From Acidobacteriota bacterium (GTDB lineage Bacteria; Acidobacteriota; Vicinamibacteria; Vicinamibacterales; UBA2999): 64,000 bases of DNA. Each line of letters begins with the position of its first letter. The first letter of the stretch is position 1. The notes beneath the pieces are model-generated. The model saw nothing but the letters and a program-made list of their open reading frames with translations. It was not told the origin of the DNA and searched no databases. The translations under genes were made by a program, and so were the position numbers. Below are positions 40,675 through 50,824 of the stretch, in pieces. Location: the NCBI GenBank assembly GCA_016192845.1, contig JACPTI010000077.1:1-64000 (forward strand). Direction: 5' to 3'.

Positions 40675-41670
40675 TCAGACCCCGAACACCTGCAGCAGAT
40701 CGCGCGCCCCGATGGCGGTAAACGCCGACGCCGCCATCTGCAAGTGCGACCGCGAGAATCCGTCGGCGTCGCCGTAGTACGACGTCGACCGCACGCCGTA
40801 GAACGGCGCCAGGTACGCAAAGCCGCCGTAGGTGCCGACGAAGGCGTCGGCGTGCGCAACGATGGCGCTCTGGACGTGCAGGTTCTGCGACGGCGGGGCC
40901 GTGCCGGCCATATCCACAACGCCGTACGTCGTCACCGCGCACGCGCCGTGGTCGTCGATCGCCACACCGGCCGACAACGACACCACCGGCCCGCGGTCGG
41001 CGAGCCGCGCCAGCTCGGCGCGCACGAAGGCCCGATTTTCCTCCGTCGCCGGAAAGCAGTCGTTGAAGTAGAACTTCGCCGCGACGTACCGCTCGGGCAG
41101 ATTGAGACCGGTCATGCGCGGCGGCCGCTCGAGCCGCTGGTACCGCGTGTGCCGGTGGATCCAGTCTTCGTCGAGATGGCGCCACCAGAACGGGTTCATC
41201 AGATCGTACATGACCGACGGGTGCAGGACCGCTGTTGCCGCCGGCAACGAGGCTCGCACGCGGTCGAGCAGCTGCCGCTCGCGCTGTGTCAGGCGCGTCT
41301 GCTTCTGCTCGCCAGCCTCGCCCACGTGCGCCTCGCGCCATTGCCTGACCACGTCCGGCTGCACGTAGTCGAACACTTCGTAGTACCGCCCCGCGATCGG
41401 CGCGTACCAGGACCACGTGCCTCCGCGCGACAGAACGGCCAGCCGCTCGGGGGGCACGTGGAACTCGGACGCGAACCAGCGCAGGAACGGCGCCCAGTAG
41501 AGGATCTCGAAGCCGACCTCGCCCAACCACGGCCCCGCCAGAATCGGCCGGCCGCTTGAGGCCAGCGCCGCGAGGCGGTGCCGGATCCGCGCGCCGCGGT
41601 ACCGACCGACGGGGCCGGCCGCGCGGCGGCGCACGGCCCGGGGGATCAGCCGTCGAAGCGGACCCTGCAC
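40675..41670 (-). CDS. G1-family GT-B-like protein, copy 2 (probable GTG start)
   Basis: RPILAGPWLGEVGFEILYWAPFLRWFASEF...PPERLAVLSRGGTWSWYAPIAGRY...NLHVQSAIVAHADAFVGTYGGFAYLAPFYGV. Confidence 0.75.
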   Translation of the reverse strand: MQGPLRRLIPRAVRRRAAGPVGRYRGARIRHRLAALASSGRPILAGPWLGEVGFEILYWAPFLRWFASEFHVPPERLAVLSRGGTWSWYAPIAGRYYEVFDYVQPDVVRQWREAHVGEAGEQKQTRLTQRERQLLDRVRASLPAATAVLHPSVMYDLMNPFWWRHLDEDWIHRHTRYQRLERPPRMTGLNLPERYVAAKFYFNDCFPATEENRAFVRAELARLADRGPVVSLSAGVAIDDHGACAVTTYGVVDMAGTAPPSQNLHVQSAIVAHADAFVGTYGGFAYLAPFYGVRSTSYYGDADGFSRSHLQMAASAFTAIGARDLLQVFGV

Positions 41671-41700
41671 CTCCCCCGTTACAATCTGTTTCGCGCCTGT

Positions 41701-42393
41701 ATGGGCCACACTATCTGCGATACGCGCCCCCGACATGCACCGGCCGCACTGCCCCAGATAACCCTTGTGGCGATCGACGGCACGAGGAATCCGGCGGCCA
41801 CGGAAGCGTCGCTCGCACGAGCGAGCGCGGAGCTGACGTTCGGGCACGTGCTGTTCTTCGCTCCCGCCAGGCCCAATAGCCGGCCGGAACTGTACGAGCG
41901 CTGCGAGTGGATCGAGATACCGCCGAAGTCGCTGAAGCAATACAACCAGTTCTGCCTGACGGAGCTCCACGTCCACATTCGGACCACCCATTGTTTGACG
42001 GTACAGTCCGACAGCTACATCGTGAATGCCGCCGCCTGGGACGACGAGTGGCTGCAGTACGACTACATCGGCGCTCCGTGGCCGCCGGGCCACAGCGGAA
42101 CCGAGTATCGCGTCGGGAACAGCGGGTTCTGCCTGCGCTCACGGAAGCTGCTTCAGGCGACGTCGACGCTGCCGACCGACTCGTATGTCTGGCGCGGCAA
42201 GCTGAAACAGGGCTGCCGGGACGACGTGATCACCTGTGTGATGTATCGTCAGCACCTCGAGAGCCTGGGACTGCGGTTCGCGCCGGTCAGCGTGGCCGCC
42301 AGATTCGCCTTCGAAAACCCGACGCCCGAAGCACCAGCGCTGAACGGGCAGTTCGGCGTCCACGAATACCGCAGGCGGAGCCACCCGGTCTAG
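41701..42393 (+). CDS. DUF5672-like protein, putative glycosyltransferase
   Basis: ITLVAIDGTRN...YNQFCLTELHVHIRTTHCLTVQSDSYIVNAAAWDDEWLQYDYIGAPWPPG...RVGNSGFCLRSRKLLQA...DDVITCVMYRQHLESLGLRFAPVSVAARFAFE. Confidence 0.8.
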   Translation: MGHTICDTRPRHAPAALPQITLVAIDGTRNPAATEASLARASAELTFGHVLFFAPARPNSRPELYERCEWIEIPPKSLKQYNQFCLTELHVHIRTTHCLTVQSDSYIVNAAAWDDEWLQYDYIGAPWPPGHSGTEYRVGNSGFCLRSRKLLQATSTLPTDSYVWRGKLKQGCRDDVITCVMYRQHLESLGLRFAPVSVAARFAFENPTPEAPALNGQFGVHEYRRRSHPV

Positions 42394-42429
42394 TTAGATT
42401 CCGGCCGTCATCGCGCCGAGTACTCAGGG

Positions 42430-43497
42430 TCATGGATCCGGGAGCCCCTCGATGTCCTCGACCCCGAGGACCTGGTCGGCCTCCACGGCGCGTGTGAGGC
42501 GGCGGCCGATCACCTTCTCCAGGCGCTCGGGCGCCAGACCGGTGCCCGGCTTCTTGATCGCGAGATGCTCCCGGGCGAGGCGCGTGCCCGCGGGAAGCGC
42601 CGTACGTGCGACGAGGCTTCGCGTGAAGATCCGCCGCAGCGGGACCCTCTCCCGCGCGGCGGCATCCTTGTCGACCGGATTGGCGCGCATCCGCTCGATG
42701 AAGCGGACGCCGTCGACCAGCTGCCGCAGCTCCGCGGTGGTGACCGACGCGACGACATCGGGTCCGAACATCTCACGCGAGAGCGCCACGTGCACCTCCA
42801 GCAGATCGATGCCGATCGCCGCCGCCGCCAGCCCCGCGTAGATCGTCGCCGAATGGTCCGACAACCCGACCCAGCAGCCGTACCGCTCGCGGTAGTGCGG
42901 GATGAGGTTCAAGCCGACCTGCTCCGGCGGGCAGGGGTACGCCGTGGTGCACTGCAGCACGCCGAGGGGAACGCCGCGCGACTTCACCCGCGCCACCGCC
43001 GCATCGATCTCCGCCAGCGGACTCATACCGGTCGACAGGACGACCGGGATGCCCGTCCGCAGCACCCGCTCGAGGAGCTGGGCGTTCGAGGTCTCGCCGG
43101 ACGCGATCTTCCAGAAGGGCTGCCCGATGCGCTCCAGCATGTCGACGGCTTCGACCGAGAACGGCGTCGAGACGAACAGCACGCTCCGCTCCCGGCAGTG
43201 GGTCGCGAGACCGCGCCACTGCTCCTCGGTGAACTCCGTCCGCTTCCAGTACTCGTACCGCGAGCGGTCCTGGCGGCTGAACGCGACCCGGAACGGCTCC
43301 GACGGCGTGCTCTCGGCGGCGGCGATGTGCGTCTGAAACTTCACCGCGTCGGCGCCGGCGTCCGCAATGGCGTCGATGAAGGCGTGGGCCAGGCCGAGGC
43401 TCCCGTCGTGCGTCAGCGCCACCTCGCCCATGACGAGGCAGCGGCCGTCCCCGAGCTGGGCGAGGGCCGGATGGTCCGTCGTCCTCGAATGGGTCAT
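42430..43497 (-). CDS. neuB: N-acetylneuraminate synthase-like (second NeuB) with C-terminal SAF domain
   Basis: LVMGEVALTHDGSLGLAHAFIDAIADAGADAVKFQTHIA...WKIASGETSNAQLLERVLRTGIPVVLSTGMS...LQCTTAYPCPPEQVGLN...VGLSDHSATIYAG. Confidence 0.92.
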   Translation of the reverse strand: MTHSRTTDHPALAQLGDGRCLVMGEVALTHDGSLGLAHAFIDAIADAGADAVKFQTHIAAAESTPSEPFRVAFSRQDRSRYEYWKRTEFTEEQWRGLATHCRERSVLFVSTPFSVEAVDMLERIGQPFWKIASGETSNAQLLERVLRTGIPVVLSTGMSPLAEIDAAVARVKSRGVPLGVLQCTTAYPCPPEQVGLNLIPHYRERYGCWVGLSDHSATIYAGLAAAAIGIDLLEVHVALSREMFGPDVVASVTTAELRQLVDGVRFIERMRANPVDKDAAARERVPLRRIFTRSLVARTALPAGTRLAREHLAIKKPGTGLAPERLEKVIGRRLTRAVEADQVLGVEDIEGLPDP

Positions 43498-45038
43498 CAG
43501 ACGTCAGTGGGCTGGTGCGAGCGGGCGGCCGCCGCCAGGCGCGCCTGCCGCGCAGGATCGAGCTCGCGCGGCGTTCGCGTCAGCCGTGTGCCGAGGAGCA
43601 GCGAGCCGCCGCGGGCGGCCGCGCCGAGCATGACGCGGAGCCAGGTCCGCCTGCCGGCGGCCGCGGGGGCGACCACGCAGGTCCCCAGCGCCTCGACCGC
43701 CTCGATGAAGACCGGCGCGGCCGGGCTGTCGAGACCCCGCGGCCGGACGAACGCTTCCAGAAAGGGCCGGTACGGGTGGACCTCCGCTGGACGCCGGCGA
43801 AGCGCCGCCCCCAGTTGAGCGAGGTGCTCCTGTGCGGTGTCGGCCACCCGGACGATGCCGCCGCCGACCTGCAGCAGATAGCGGAAGTGAGCCGTGCCCA
43901 TCTGATTGTCGTGGAAGCGCGGTACCAGTACGGTCAGCACATCGCGGCCGACGATTGCCGCTTCGAGAAACGCGCTCGTATTCAAGCCGACGACCGCCGC
44001 GCTGTGGTACAGCGAGTCGAAATAGTCGGCACGGGAAGGCTCGTCGACCGCGTTGCCTCCCCACACCGCCACCGGCCCGAACGCGGACAGGTCCACGCCG
44101 CACCACGCAGCCGCGCCTGAGGGATACGGCCGGATCAGCACGCTCGCTCCGGCCACCACCGGATCGGCGCAGCCGCGCAGCCAGCCGAGCCACTCCCGGA
44201 CGAAATCAATCTCGGGGAGGCTGCCTTTGATCAGGCCGGTACAGACGTACAGCACGATCGGCCGGTCCACGGGGAGACCGAGCTGGGCGCACAGATCGTC
44301 ACGACCGCGCGTGGGCCGACGGCTGAACCAGTGATCGAAGCACTGTGCGCCGGTCACCACGACCCGCTCCGGCGGAACGCCGTGCACCTGCACGGCCTCG
44401 CCGCGCTGGGTCTCGTTCCAGACGAACACGCGGTCCGGGTAGTCGCGCAGCAGCGCTTTGCTCGTAAGGTGATCCCAGCTCCAGACGGCGAGCCCGCAAG
44501 GAATGCTCAGTTGCCGCGCCGCGCGGACGTAATCGATTTGCTGGGACCCCAAATCCACGAGCGGCGTGATGAGCAGAACGTCGGGAGCGTGCCCGGCCAG
44601 GTACTCGACGATCGACGCGGGCGGGGGCACGGCGGCGTCGACGGCATGCAGGCACCGGGCGTACAGCCGGCGCCAGCGAAGGCCGCCGATGAGCGGCGGG
44701 TCGGCGCACGCGGCCAGCAGCCGGGGCGTGCGGTTTCGCGCCCGGACGCGACGCAGCGGAGCGGTGTCGTAGAACGGATCGAGGTAGCGCAGGTAGTCGA
44801 GGCCAAGCCGCAGCCGGCGCGCCGCGCCGCTCCAGGTGTCGGGGCGTCGGGGCGGCACCATGCCGGAGGTCACGTCCGGCCATCCCGCGGTGAGGGCCTT
44901 CACGGCCGCGTCGCCGCCCAGCTTGTCCTCCACCTCGACTGCGAGGTGTACCCGATGTCCCCGCTCCGCCAGCGACCGGATCGCCGCGTCGTAGTTGCGG
45001 AAGTACGTGCAGTGGCGCGCGATGAAGAGAATCTTCAC
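43497..45038 (-). CDS. G2-family GT-B-like protein, copy 1 (GTG start)
   Basis: VKILFIARHCTYFRNYDAAIRSLAERGHRVHLAVEVEDKLGG...VWNETQRGEAVQVHGVPPERVVVTGAQCFDHWF...YFDSLYHSAAVVGLNTSAFLEAAIVGRDVLTVLVP. Confidence 0.75.
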   Translation of the reverse strand: MKILFIARHCTYFRNYDAAIRSLAERGHRVHLAVEVEDKLGGDAAVKALTAGWPDVTSGMVPPRRPDTWSGAARRLRLGLDYLRYLDPFYDTAPLRRVRARNRTPRLLAACADPPLIGGLRWRRLYARCLHAVDAAVPPPASIVEYLAGHAPDVLLITPLVDLGSQQIDYVRAARQLSIPCGLAVWSWDHLTSKALLRDYPDRVFVWNETQRGEAVQVHGVPPERVVVTGAQCFDHWFSRRPTRGRDDLCAQLGLPVDRPIVLYVCTGLIKGSLPEIDFVREWLGWLRGCADPVVAGASVLIRPYPSGAAAWCGVDLSAFGPVAVWGGNAVDEPSRADYFDSLYHSAAVVGLNTSAFLEAAIVGRDVLTVLVPRFHDNQMGTAHFRYLLQVGGGIVRVADTAQEHLAQLGAALRRRPAEVHPYRPFLEAFVRPRGLDSPAAPVFIEAVEALGTCVVAPAAAGRRTWLRVMLGAAARGGSLLLGTRLTRTPRELDPARQARLAAAARSHQPTDV

Positions 45039-46264
45039 AGCCGGGCGTCCACGCGCCCACCCGTCAGGAGGCTGCCGGCGTTTGCCGGATCGAGCGCCCG
45101 CAGGTCCGTGACGGCGAAGCGGCCGGCGTCGAGCTTGTGGTACGCGCGCATCGCGACCGCGATGTGGGCGTGCAGCCACTGCGGGTCGACGAACATCGCC
45201 GCCGTATCGACGCCGAGCCGCGGTGCGAGCCAGGTGATGCTGCCGCACGTCCCGACGAATGCGCGCGCGCCCGCGGCAACTTGCGTCTGCACTCCGAGAT
45301 TCGTCTGCGGCGTCATCCAGGGGCGGGCGCTGATGACGTCGGCGCCGCCGAATCGGTAATCGGCGTGGTCGTCTGCGAGGAGGAGGCCCGTGTCCAGCAG
45401 CACGACCGGCAGGCGCTCAGCGAGACTCGAGACGATGCTCCTGAGCACGCCCCGGATCTGCGGCGTGTCGGGGAGCGACTGCGCGCCGTAGAACTTCACC
45501 GCGACGTACTCCCGCGGCAGGAGTGCCGGGTCGATCATCGGGGTCGCGGCGTGCGTCGTGAACCGCGTGTGCGCGTCGACAAACCCCATCGCCCGGTGCC
45601 CGGACCAGTACAGCGTGAACAGCCGGTACATGAGTCCGGGGTGAATGACGTCGAACTCGCGGGTCCCGAGGTGCCGGGCAACGGCCACGAGGATGTCGGC
45701 GTCGAGCGGCGACGGCTCGACATGTTTGGTCATCCCCCGCTCGGCGTTGCGCCGCGCGAACTCGGCCGGCTCGACGTGATCCCAGATCTCCACGTAGCGG
45801 GATGCCACGCCCTGATACCAGCTGGCCACGCCGCCGCGTGAAACGGCGACCAGACGATCCTCCGGCAGCCTGAACGCGGCTTTGACCCAGTGGAGGAACG
45901 GCACCCAGTACAGCGTCTCGAATCCCACCTCCGAGATCCACGGCCCTGCGACGAGCAGGCGTCCGCGTCCGACGATCGTTTCGAGCTCTCCTTCGACGTC
46001 CCACGTGGCGCGAAAGAAGCTCCATTGCTCCTCGAGCTGACGCTTCCGCCGGAGTGCGGTGCGGACGGGGCGCCGCACGCGGCGGAACCAGCGCTTCGCG
46101 AGATTCACGACATCGTCGCGAACGCCCTCGCCGGCGCGGCGGACGGCGTGACGCGCATCCGTGATCCCTTCCTGGCCCACCTTGACCCCCCACCGGAGGC
46201 GACCGGCGACCTGCCGCAGCCGCTTGCGCGCGAGGTTGCGCGCCGCGGTCTGCCAGCCCGTCAC
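45035..46264 (-). CDS. G1-family GT-B-like protein, copy 3
   Basis: RLLVAGPWISEVGFETLYWVPFLHWVKAAFRLPEDRLVAVSRGGVASWYQGVASRYVEIWDHV...NLGVQTQVAAGARAFVGTCGSITWLAPRLGV. Confidence 0.75.
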   Translation of the reverse strand: MTGWQTAARNLARKRLRQVAGRLRWGVKVGQEGITDARHAVRRAGEGVRDDVVNLAKRWFRRVRRPVRTALRRKRQLEEQWSFFRATWDVEGELETIVGRGRLLVAGPWISEVGFETLYWVPFLHWVKAAFRLPEDRLVAVSRGGVASWYQGVASRYVEIWDHVEPAEFARRNAERGMTKHVEPSPLDADILVAVARHLGTREFDVIHPGLMYRLFTLYWSGHRAMGFVDAHTRFTTHAATPMIDPALLPREYVAVKFYGAQSLPDTPQIRGVLRSIVSSLAERLPVVLLDTGLLLADDHADYRFGGADVISARPWMTPQTNLGVQTQVAAGARAFVGTCGSITWLAPRLGVDTAAMFVDPQWLHAHIAVAMRAYHKLDAGRFAVTDLRALDPANAGSLLTGGRVDARL

Positions 46265-48924
46265 GTCCGGACACCCTCCAGGACCGGCGAGGCGATGCCA
46301 AAGCCCAGTCGCACGACGTCAACCGCCCGGATATCGAGCTCGACGAAGGCGCCGCACCGGAGGCCCGAGAAGACGCGCTTGGCCACCTCGAGGTGATCGA
46401 AGCGGAAGCCCGAGGCGTGGGAGTAGAACGCGATCGTGCCGGTCCCGGCGAGCGGCGCGAGATAGCAGAAGCCGCCGTACGTGCCGACGAACGCCTGCGC
46501 GTGCCGGATGACCTGCGTCTGCACCGCCAGGTTGTCGATCGGGCGCATCAGGTGGTCGATCGTGTGGATGCGCCCCCTGAGGTCGGACGGGAAGTCGTCG
46601 TGGTCGTCGTACCGATCGGCCGTGTTGAGCAGCACCACGTCGATGTGCTGCGCCAGGTCCGCGAGAAACCTCGCCGCAAACGCCCTGTTCGCCGCCGTCG
46701 GCGGCAGCGCGACGTTACCGTAGAACTTCGCGGCCACATAGCGCGCCGGGAGCTGCCCGCGCAGCGCGAACGGTTCCATCGGCGGCAGCGGTGAGAAGCT
46801 GGTGAACGTCTCGACGATCGTGACCGGCGCGCGCTGAAACCAGAACTGCTCGAAGAGCCGGTACATCGTGGACGGGTGCAGGATCTCGGCCCCGCGGAGC
46901 CCCCGTGCGGCGGTCACCCGCGCGATGATCTCCCGGTCGAAGCTCGACACGTCGAGGTGCTTCATCCGGCCGGACTGCTCTGCAATCCGCTCCTCGTTCC
47001 GCCGGCGGAACTGCTCGGGCGTGTAGTACGACAGGATGTCTTCGTAGTTGGCCGTCAGGTGCGAGTACCACGGCGCGGCCCCGCCGCGCGAGATGACCAC
47101 GAGCCGCTCCGGATCGAAGTTGCCGTACGTCTTGGCCCAGGCGAGAAACGGAATCCAGTAGAGGAGCTCGAAGCCGGTTTCCGAGAGCCACGGCCCGACG
47201 AGAATCGGCTTGTCGCTCCGGCCGAGCAGCGTGACGAGCTCGCGCGTCTCGAGGGCCTCGGGGACGTCCCAGACCCACGACCGTTTGGCCGGATCGCGGT
47301 GCCGCCCGGGCTTCGGCGTCAGCGCCGACGGTGGAGACGGCGCCACCACGCCCGGGCGCTTCGACCCGAGCTGCCGGATGGCGAACCGCTTCAGGTCCCC
47401 CAGCACGCGGCGCTTCCACACCCTGTAGTCCTTGCGGATGCGACTGCGGAGGTGCTTCCACCACAACTGCGCGGGCGTGCGCAACGCGACGAGCGCGACG
47501 GCCGGGTACAGCGGCACGCGCAGGAGGAATTCCCTCCAGCCGAGGCGCTCAGGCGCCGGCGCCGGCGCCGCCACGACCCGCTCGAGCGCATCGACGAACT
47601 GCGGCGTCGCGGCGACCTCGGCCCCGAGGGGACGCACGAACATCACGGCGAAGTCGCGTGACTGCGAGTCGATCTCCCCCTCGCCGCGCAGGGAAGCGGC
47701 GAGCAGCCGCGCGTGCTCGTCGAGCGACCGCGCGGCGCGCAGCAGGCCCGCGAGAAGGTACCGGAAGTGGAGCGTGCCTTCCTGATTTCTGGTTGAGATT
47801 TCCGGCACCAGCACGGTATGCGCCGGTCTGCCGATGACCGCGGCCTCGAGGAACGCGCTCGTGTTCAGCCCCACGACCGCGGCGCTGTAGTAGATGGAGT
47901 CGAAGTAGTCGTCTTTCGCCTCGGCGTCGACCGGATGAGCGCCCCAGAACGCCACGTTCCGGTAGCCGGTGAGGTCGACCCCCTGCCACTCCTTCAGGCG
48001 GGCCGGGTGCGGCCGCACGAGAATCCCGATGTCCTTCAGGCGCGGGTCGTCGCTCGATCGCAGCGTTTCGATCCAGTCGAGGACGAACGAAGGCTCGTCG
48101 GCCGTGTTGTGGAAGAGCGCCGAGCAGACGTACAGCACGAACGGCCTGTCCGAAGGGAGTCCGACGCGCTCGCAAAAGACCTCTCGGCTGCGTGACGGAC
48201 GGCGCCCCCACCACTGGTCGTAGCACTGCGCGCCGGTGACGATGATTTTCTCCGCAGGCACACCGTGCATCTCGATCGCCTCGGTGCGCTGCACGTTGTT
48301 CCACACGATCACCGCGTCGGGTACGAAGCGCAGCAGCGACTTCGTCGAGAGGTGGTCCCAGCTGCAGACCGGGAGCACGGTGCGCGTGCCCAGCACCTTG
48401 GCGGCGCGCACGTGGTCGATCTGCGGCGATCCAAGGTCGACGAGCGGCGTGACGAGCACGGCATCGGGCTGATGCGCCGCAATGAACTCCTCGGTCGCCT
48501 TCATGCGCGGGAGCGCGCGCTCGAGCGCGCGGAGGAGGCGCGCCAGCCGCTGGCGGCCGCGATCGCTCCCGAAGAACGACAGCGTGAGGAGCGCGAGCAC
48601 CACACGCGGCGTCCGCTGCCGGGCGCGCGCCAGCAGGTGCGGCGTGGTCGCATAGAGCGGTTCGAGGTAGCGCAGGTAATCGAGCCCGTGACGGATCCGC
48701 CGCGTCAGATCGAACCAGGGGCCGACATGCCGGGCCGGTGACTCGCCCATCGAGAGCTGCTCGGGATACCGCGCCACGAGCCGCTCGATCATCTGCCGGC
48801 CGCCCATCGATTCTTCGACGTCGGCGGCCATGTGCACGCGGTGGCCGCGCCGGGCGAGATCCTCGATGGCGGCCTCGAAGTTGCGCAGGTACGACCAGTG
48901 GCGGGCAAAGAACAGCAGCTTCAT
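46261..48924 (-). CDS. G2-G1 fusion protein (887 aa)
   Basis: N-terminal G2: KLLFFARHWSYLRNFEAAIEDLARRGHRVHMAADVEESMGG...YFDSIYYSAAVVGLNTSAFLEAAVIGRPAHTVLVP. C-terminal G1: KPILVGPWLSETGFELLYWIPFLAWAKTYG...NLAVQTQVIRHAQAFVGTYGGFCYLAPLAGTGTIAFYS. Confidence 0.8.
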   Translation of the reverse strand: MKLLFFARHWSYLRNFEAAIEDLARRGHRVHMAADVEESMGGRQMIERLVARYPEQLSMGESPARHVGPWFDLTRRIRHGLDYLRYLEPLYATTPHLLARARQRTPRVVLALLTLSFFGSDRGRQRLARLLRALERALPRMKATEEFIAAHQPDAVLVTPLVDLGSPQIDHVRAAKVLGTRTVLPVCSWDHLSTKSLLRFVPDAVIVWNNVQRTEAIEMHGVPAEKIIVTGAQCYDQWWGRRPSRSREVFCERVGLPSDRPFVLYVCSALFHNTADEPSFVLDWIETLRSSDDPRLKDIGILVRPHPARLKEWQGVDLTGYRNVAFWGAHPVDAEAKDDYFDSIYYSAAVVGLNTSAFLEAAVIGRPAHTVLVPEISTRNQEGTLHFRYLLAGLLRAARSLDEHARLLAASLRGEGEIDSQSRDFAVMFVRPLGAEVAATPQFVDALERVVAAPAPAPERLGWREFLLRVPLYPAVALVALRTPAQLWWKHLRSRIRKDYRVWKRRVLGDLKRFAIRQLGSKRPGVVAPSPPSALTPKPGRHRDPAKRSWVWDVPEALETRELVTLLGRSDKPILVGPWLSETGFELLYWIPFLAWAKTYGNFDPERLVVISRGGAAPWYSHLTANYEDILSYYTPEQFRRRNEERIAEQSGRMKHLDVSSFDREIIARVTAARGLRGAEILHPSTMYRLFEQFWFQRAPVTIVETFTSFSPLPPMEPFALRGQLPARYVAAKFYGNVALPPTAANRAFAARFLADLAQHIDVVLLNTADRYDDHDDFPSDLRGRIHTIDHLMRPIDNLAVQTQVIRHAQAFVGTYGGFCYLAPLAGTGTIAFYSHASGFRFDHLEVAKRVFSGLRCGAFVELDIRAVDVVRLGFGIASPVLEGVRT

Positions 48925-48976
48925 CCAGGTACTCCAGCGATTTCCGCGGGCCGAGTCGCCATCGCCGTGGGGCCGG

Positions 48977-50824
48977 TCACAGCTGGCGGCCGACGACGCG
49001 CCCGATGGCGCCCTCGGCGCGACGCGCCAGGCGCTTGGCCGCCACCCCTGCGGTGCGGATCGCGGCCGCGACCTTCCTGGTCGCCCGCCGCATCCGCTTG
49101 CGCGCTTCTCGAGATGACTCGTACCACACGCAGTACACGCGCCGGCCCGTCCGCCTGAGGCCGCTCGTCACGCTGCGGTGCCAGGCCTCGTGGATCCGGA
49201 ATGCCAGCGCCCACGTCCGGACCGCCGCCGTGACGAACGGCCGGATCGCGTACACCCAGAGCGGACGATCCTCTGCCAGGGCCCGCGCGACGCGCGCCAG
49301 CACAAATGCGAGGGGGCGCAGCGCCGTCCACCGCCATGCGGCATCGCGTGGAGCCGGACGAGGGAGGCGTGCCAGCGCCTCGATCGCGCGCGCGAACACG
49401 GGGGCCGCCGGAACGTCGATGCCCTGCGGACGGACGAACCATCGCACGAACTCGCCGCCGGCCGCGCCGGCGCTCGTGCCGCCGCCGATTTCCGCCAGCT
49501 GCCGGACGTGCTCGTCGAGGCTTGCAGCCGCCCGGACCAGCCCCGTCCCGCCGACGAGGTACTGAAAGTGGAGCGTGCCCTCCTGCGCGTGAGCGAACTG
49601 CGGGGCCCGCACCGTGAACACCGGCCGGCCGACGATGCCGGCCTCGATTTGTGCGCTGGTGTTGATGCCAACCACGCCGGCGCTGTAGTACAGCGAATCG
49701 AAGTAATCGCGGCGGAAGTCGGGGGCGGTCGGGTCCGTTCCAATCGGCGGCCAGAGCGCGACGTTGCCGAACCCCGACGCATCGAACGCCTGCCACTGGC
49801 GGGCGTTGGCCGGATGCGGCCGAATCAGCACGCCGAGGCGCGCCACGGCGGGATCGGCGCTGGCGCGCACCGCCGCCAGCCACTCGTCGGCGAACGGCAC
49901 CTCGTCCGGCGCGATGAACACCGAGGATCCAACGTAGAGCAGGAACGGGCGGCCGGGATCGAGTCCGACCGTCCGGCAGAAATCCTCACGCGAGCGGCTC
50001 GGCCTTGCCTCGAACCACGGGTCGAAGAGCTGCGCACCGGTGACGGCCACCCGCCCGGGCGCGACGCCGTGCAGCTCGACGGCCTCCCGCTTCTGCGCCT
50101 CGTTCCAGACGACGACATGCTCTGGAATGACGCGGATGAGGCCCTTGCTCGTCAGGTTGTCCCAGCTCGCCACGCATAACGCGCTGCGGATGCCGAGCTG
50201 CCGGGCGCATTTGATGTAGTCCACCTGCTGCGATCCGAGCTCGACGAGGGGCGTCACCAGCAGCAGATCCGGATTGTGCTCTCGCACGAATGCCTCGAGC
50301 GTCCGGTTGGGCGGGATCGTGTACTCGACCGCCGAAAGCGCGCCTGCCAGCGCCGTCCGCGCCGCCGCGCCCCCGCGGGCCACGAGGCGGATCCAGCGGC
50401 GATACACCTGCGGCACACGCTTCTCGGCGCGGGCGCGCAGCGCCGCGGCGTACGCAAACACAGGATCGAAGAACCGGAGGTAGTCGACGAGCAGGCGGAC
50501 CGTGGTCGCCAGGCTCTCCCACGCTTCCTCGCGTCCCTCGCGTGACCAGGGCGACGACGCCAGCGGCGCGCCGCTGCGGATTGCCTCGCGGTCGCCCCGG
50601 GCGAGGAACTCGCGGACGCTCTCCGGCCGCTCCGGCGTCGAGCCGCAGGTCACGCCGGGCGAGCGCTCCGCCAGCCGTCTGGCGGTCACATCCTCGCCAA
50701 GCTTCGTCCGGCTCACCTCGAAGGCAACGTGCACGTCGTGGCCGGCGGCCGCCAGCGCCTGCAGCGCATCGTCGTAGTACCGCACGAAGCCCGGGTGAAG
50801 CATCACGAACAGGATGCGACTCAC
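48977..50824 (-). CDS. G2-family GT-B-like protein, copy 3 (GTG start)
   Basis: VSRILFVMLHPGFVRYYDDALQALAAAGHDVHVAFE...VWNEAQKREAVELHGVAPGRVAVTGAQLFDPWF...YFDSLYYSAGVVGINTSAQIEAGIVGRPVFTVRAPQFAHAQEGTLHFQYL. Confidence 0.75.
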   Translation of the reverse strand: MSRILFVMLHPGFVRYYDDALQALAAAGHDVHVAFEVSRTKLGEDVTARRLAERSPGVTCGSTPERPESVREFLARGDREAIRSGAPLASSPWSREGREEAWESLATTVRLLVDYLRFFDPVFAYAAALRARAEKRVPQVYRRWIRLVARGGAAARTALAGALSAVEYTIPPNRTLEAFVREHNPDLLLVTPLVELGSQQVDYIKCARQLGIRSALCVASWDNLTSKGLIRVIPEHVVVWNEAQKREAVELHGVAPGRVAVTGAQLFDPWFEARPSRSREDFCRTVGLDPGRPFLLYVGSSVFIAPDEVPFADEWLAAVRASADPAVARLGVLIRPHPANARQWQAFDASGFGNVALWPPIGTDPTAPDFRRDYFDSLYYSAGVVGINTSAQIEAGIVGRPVFTVRAPQFAHAQEGTLHFQYLVGGTGLVRAAASLDEHVRQLAEIGGGTSAGAAGGEFVRWFVRPQGIDVPAAPVFARAIEALARLPRPAPRDAAWRWTALRPLAFVLARVARALAEDRPLWVYAIRPFVTAAVRTWALAFRIHEAWHRSVTSGLRRTGRRVYCVWYESSREARKRMRRATRKVAAAIRTAGVAAKRLARRAEGAIGRVVGRQL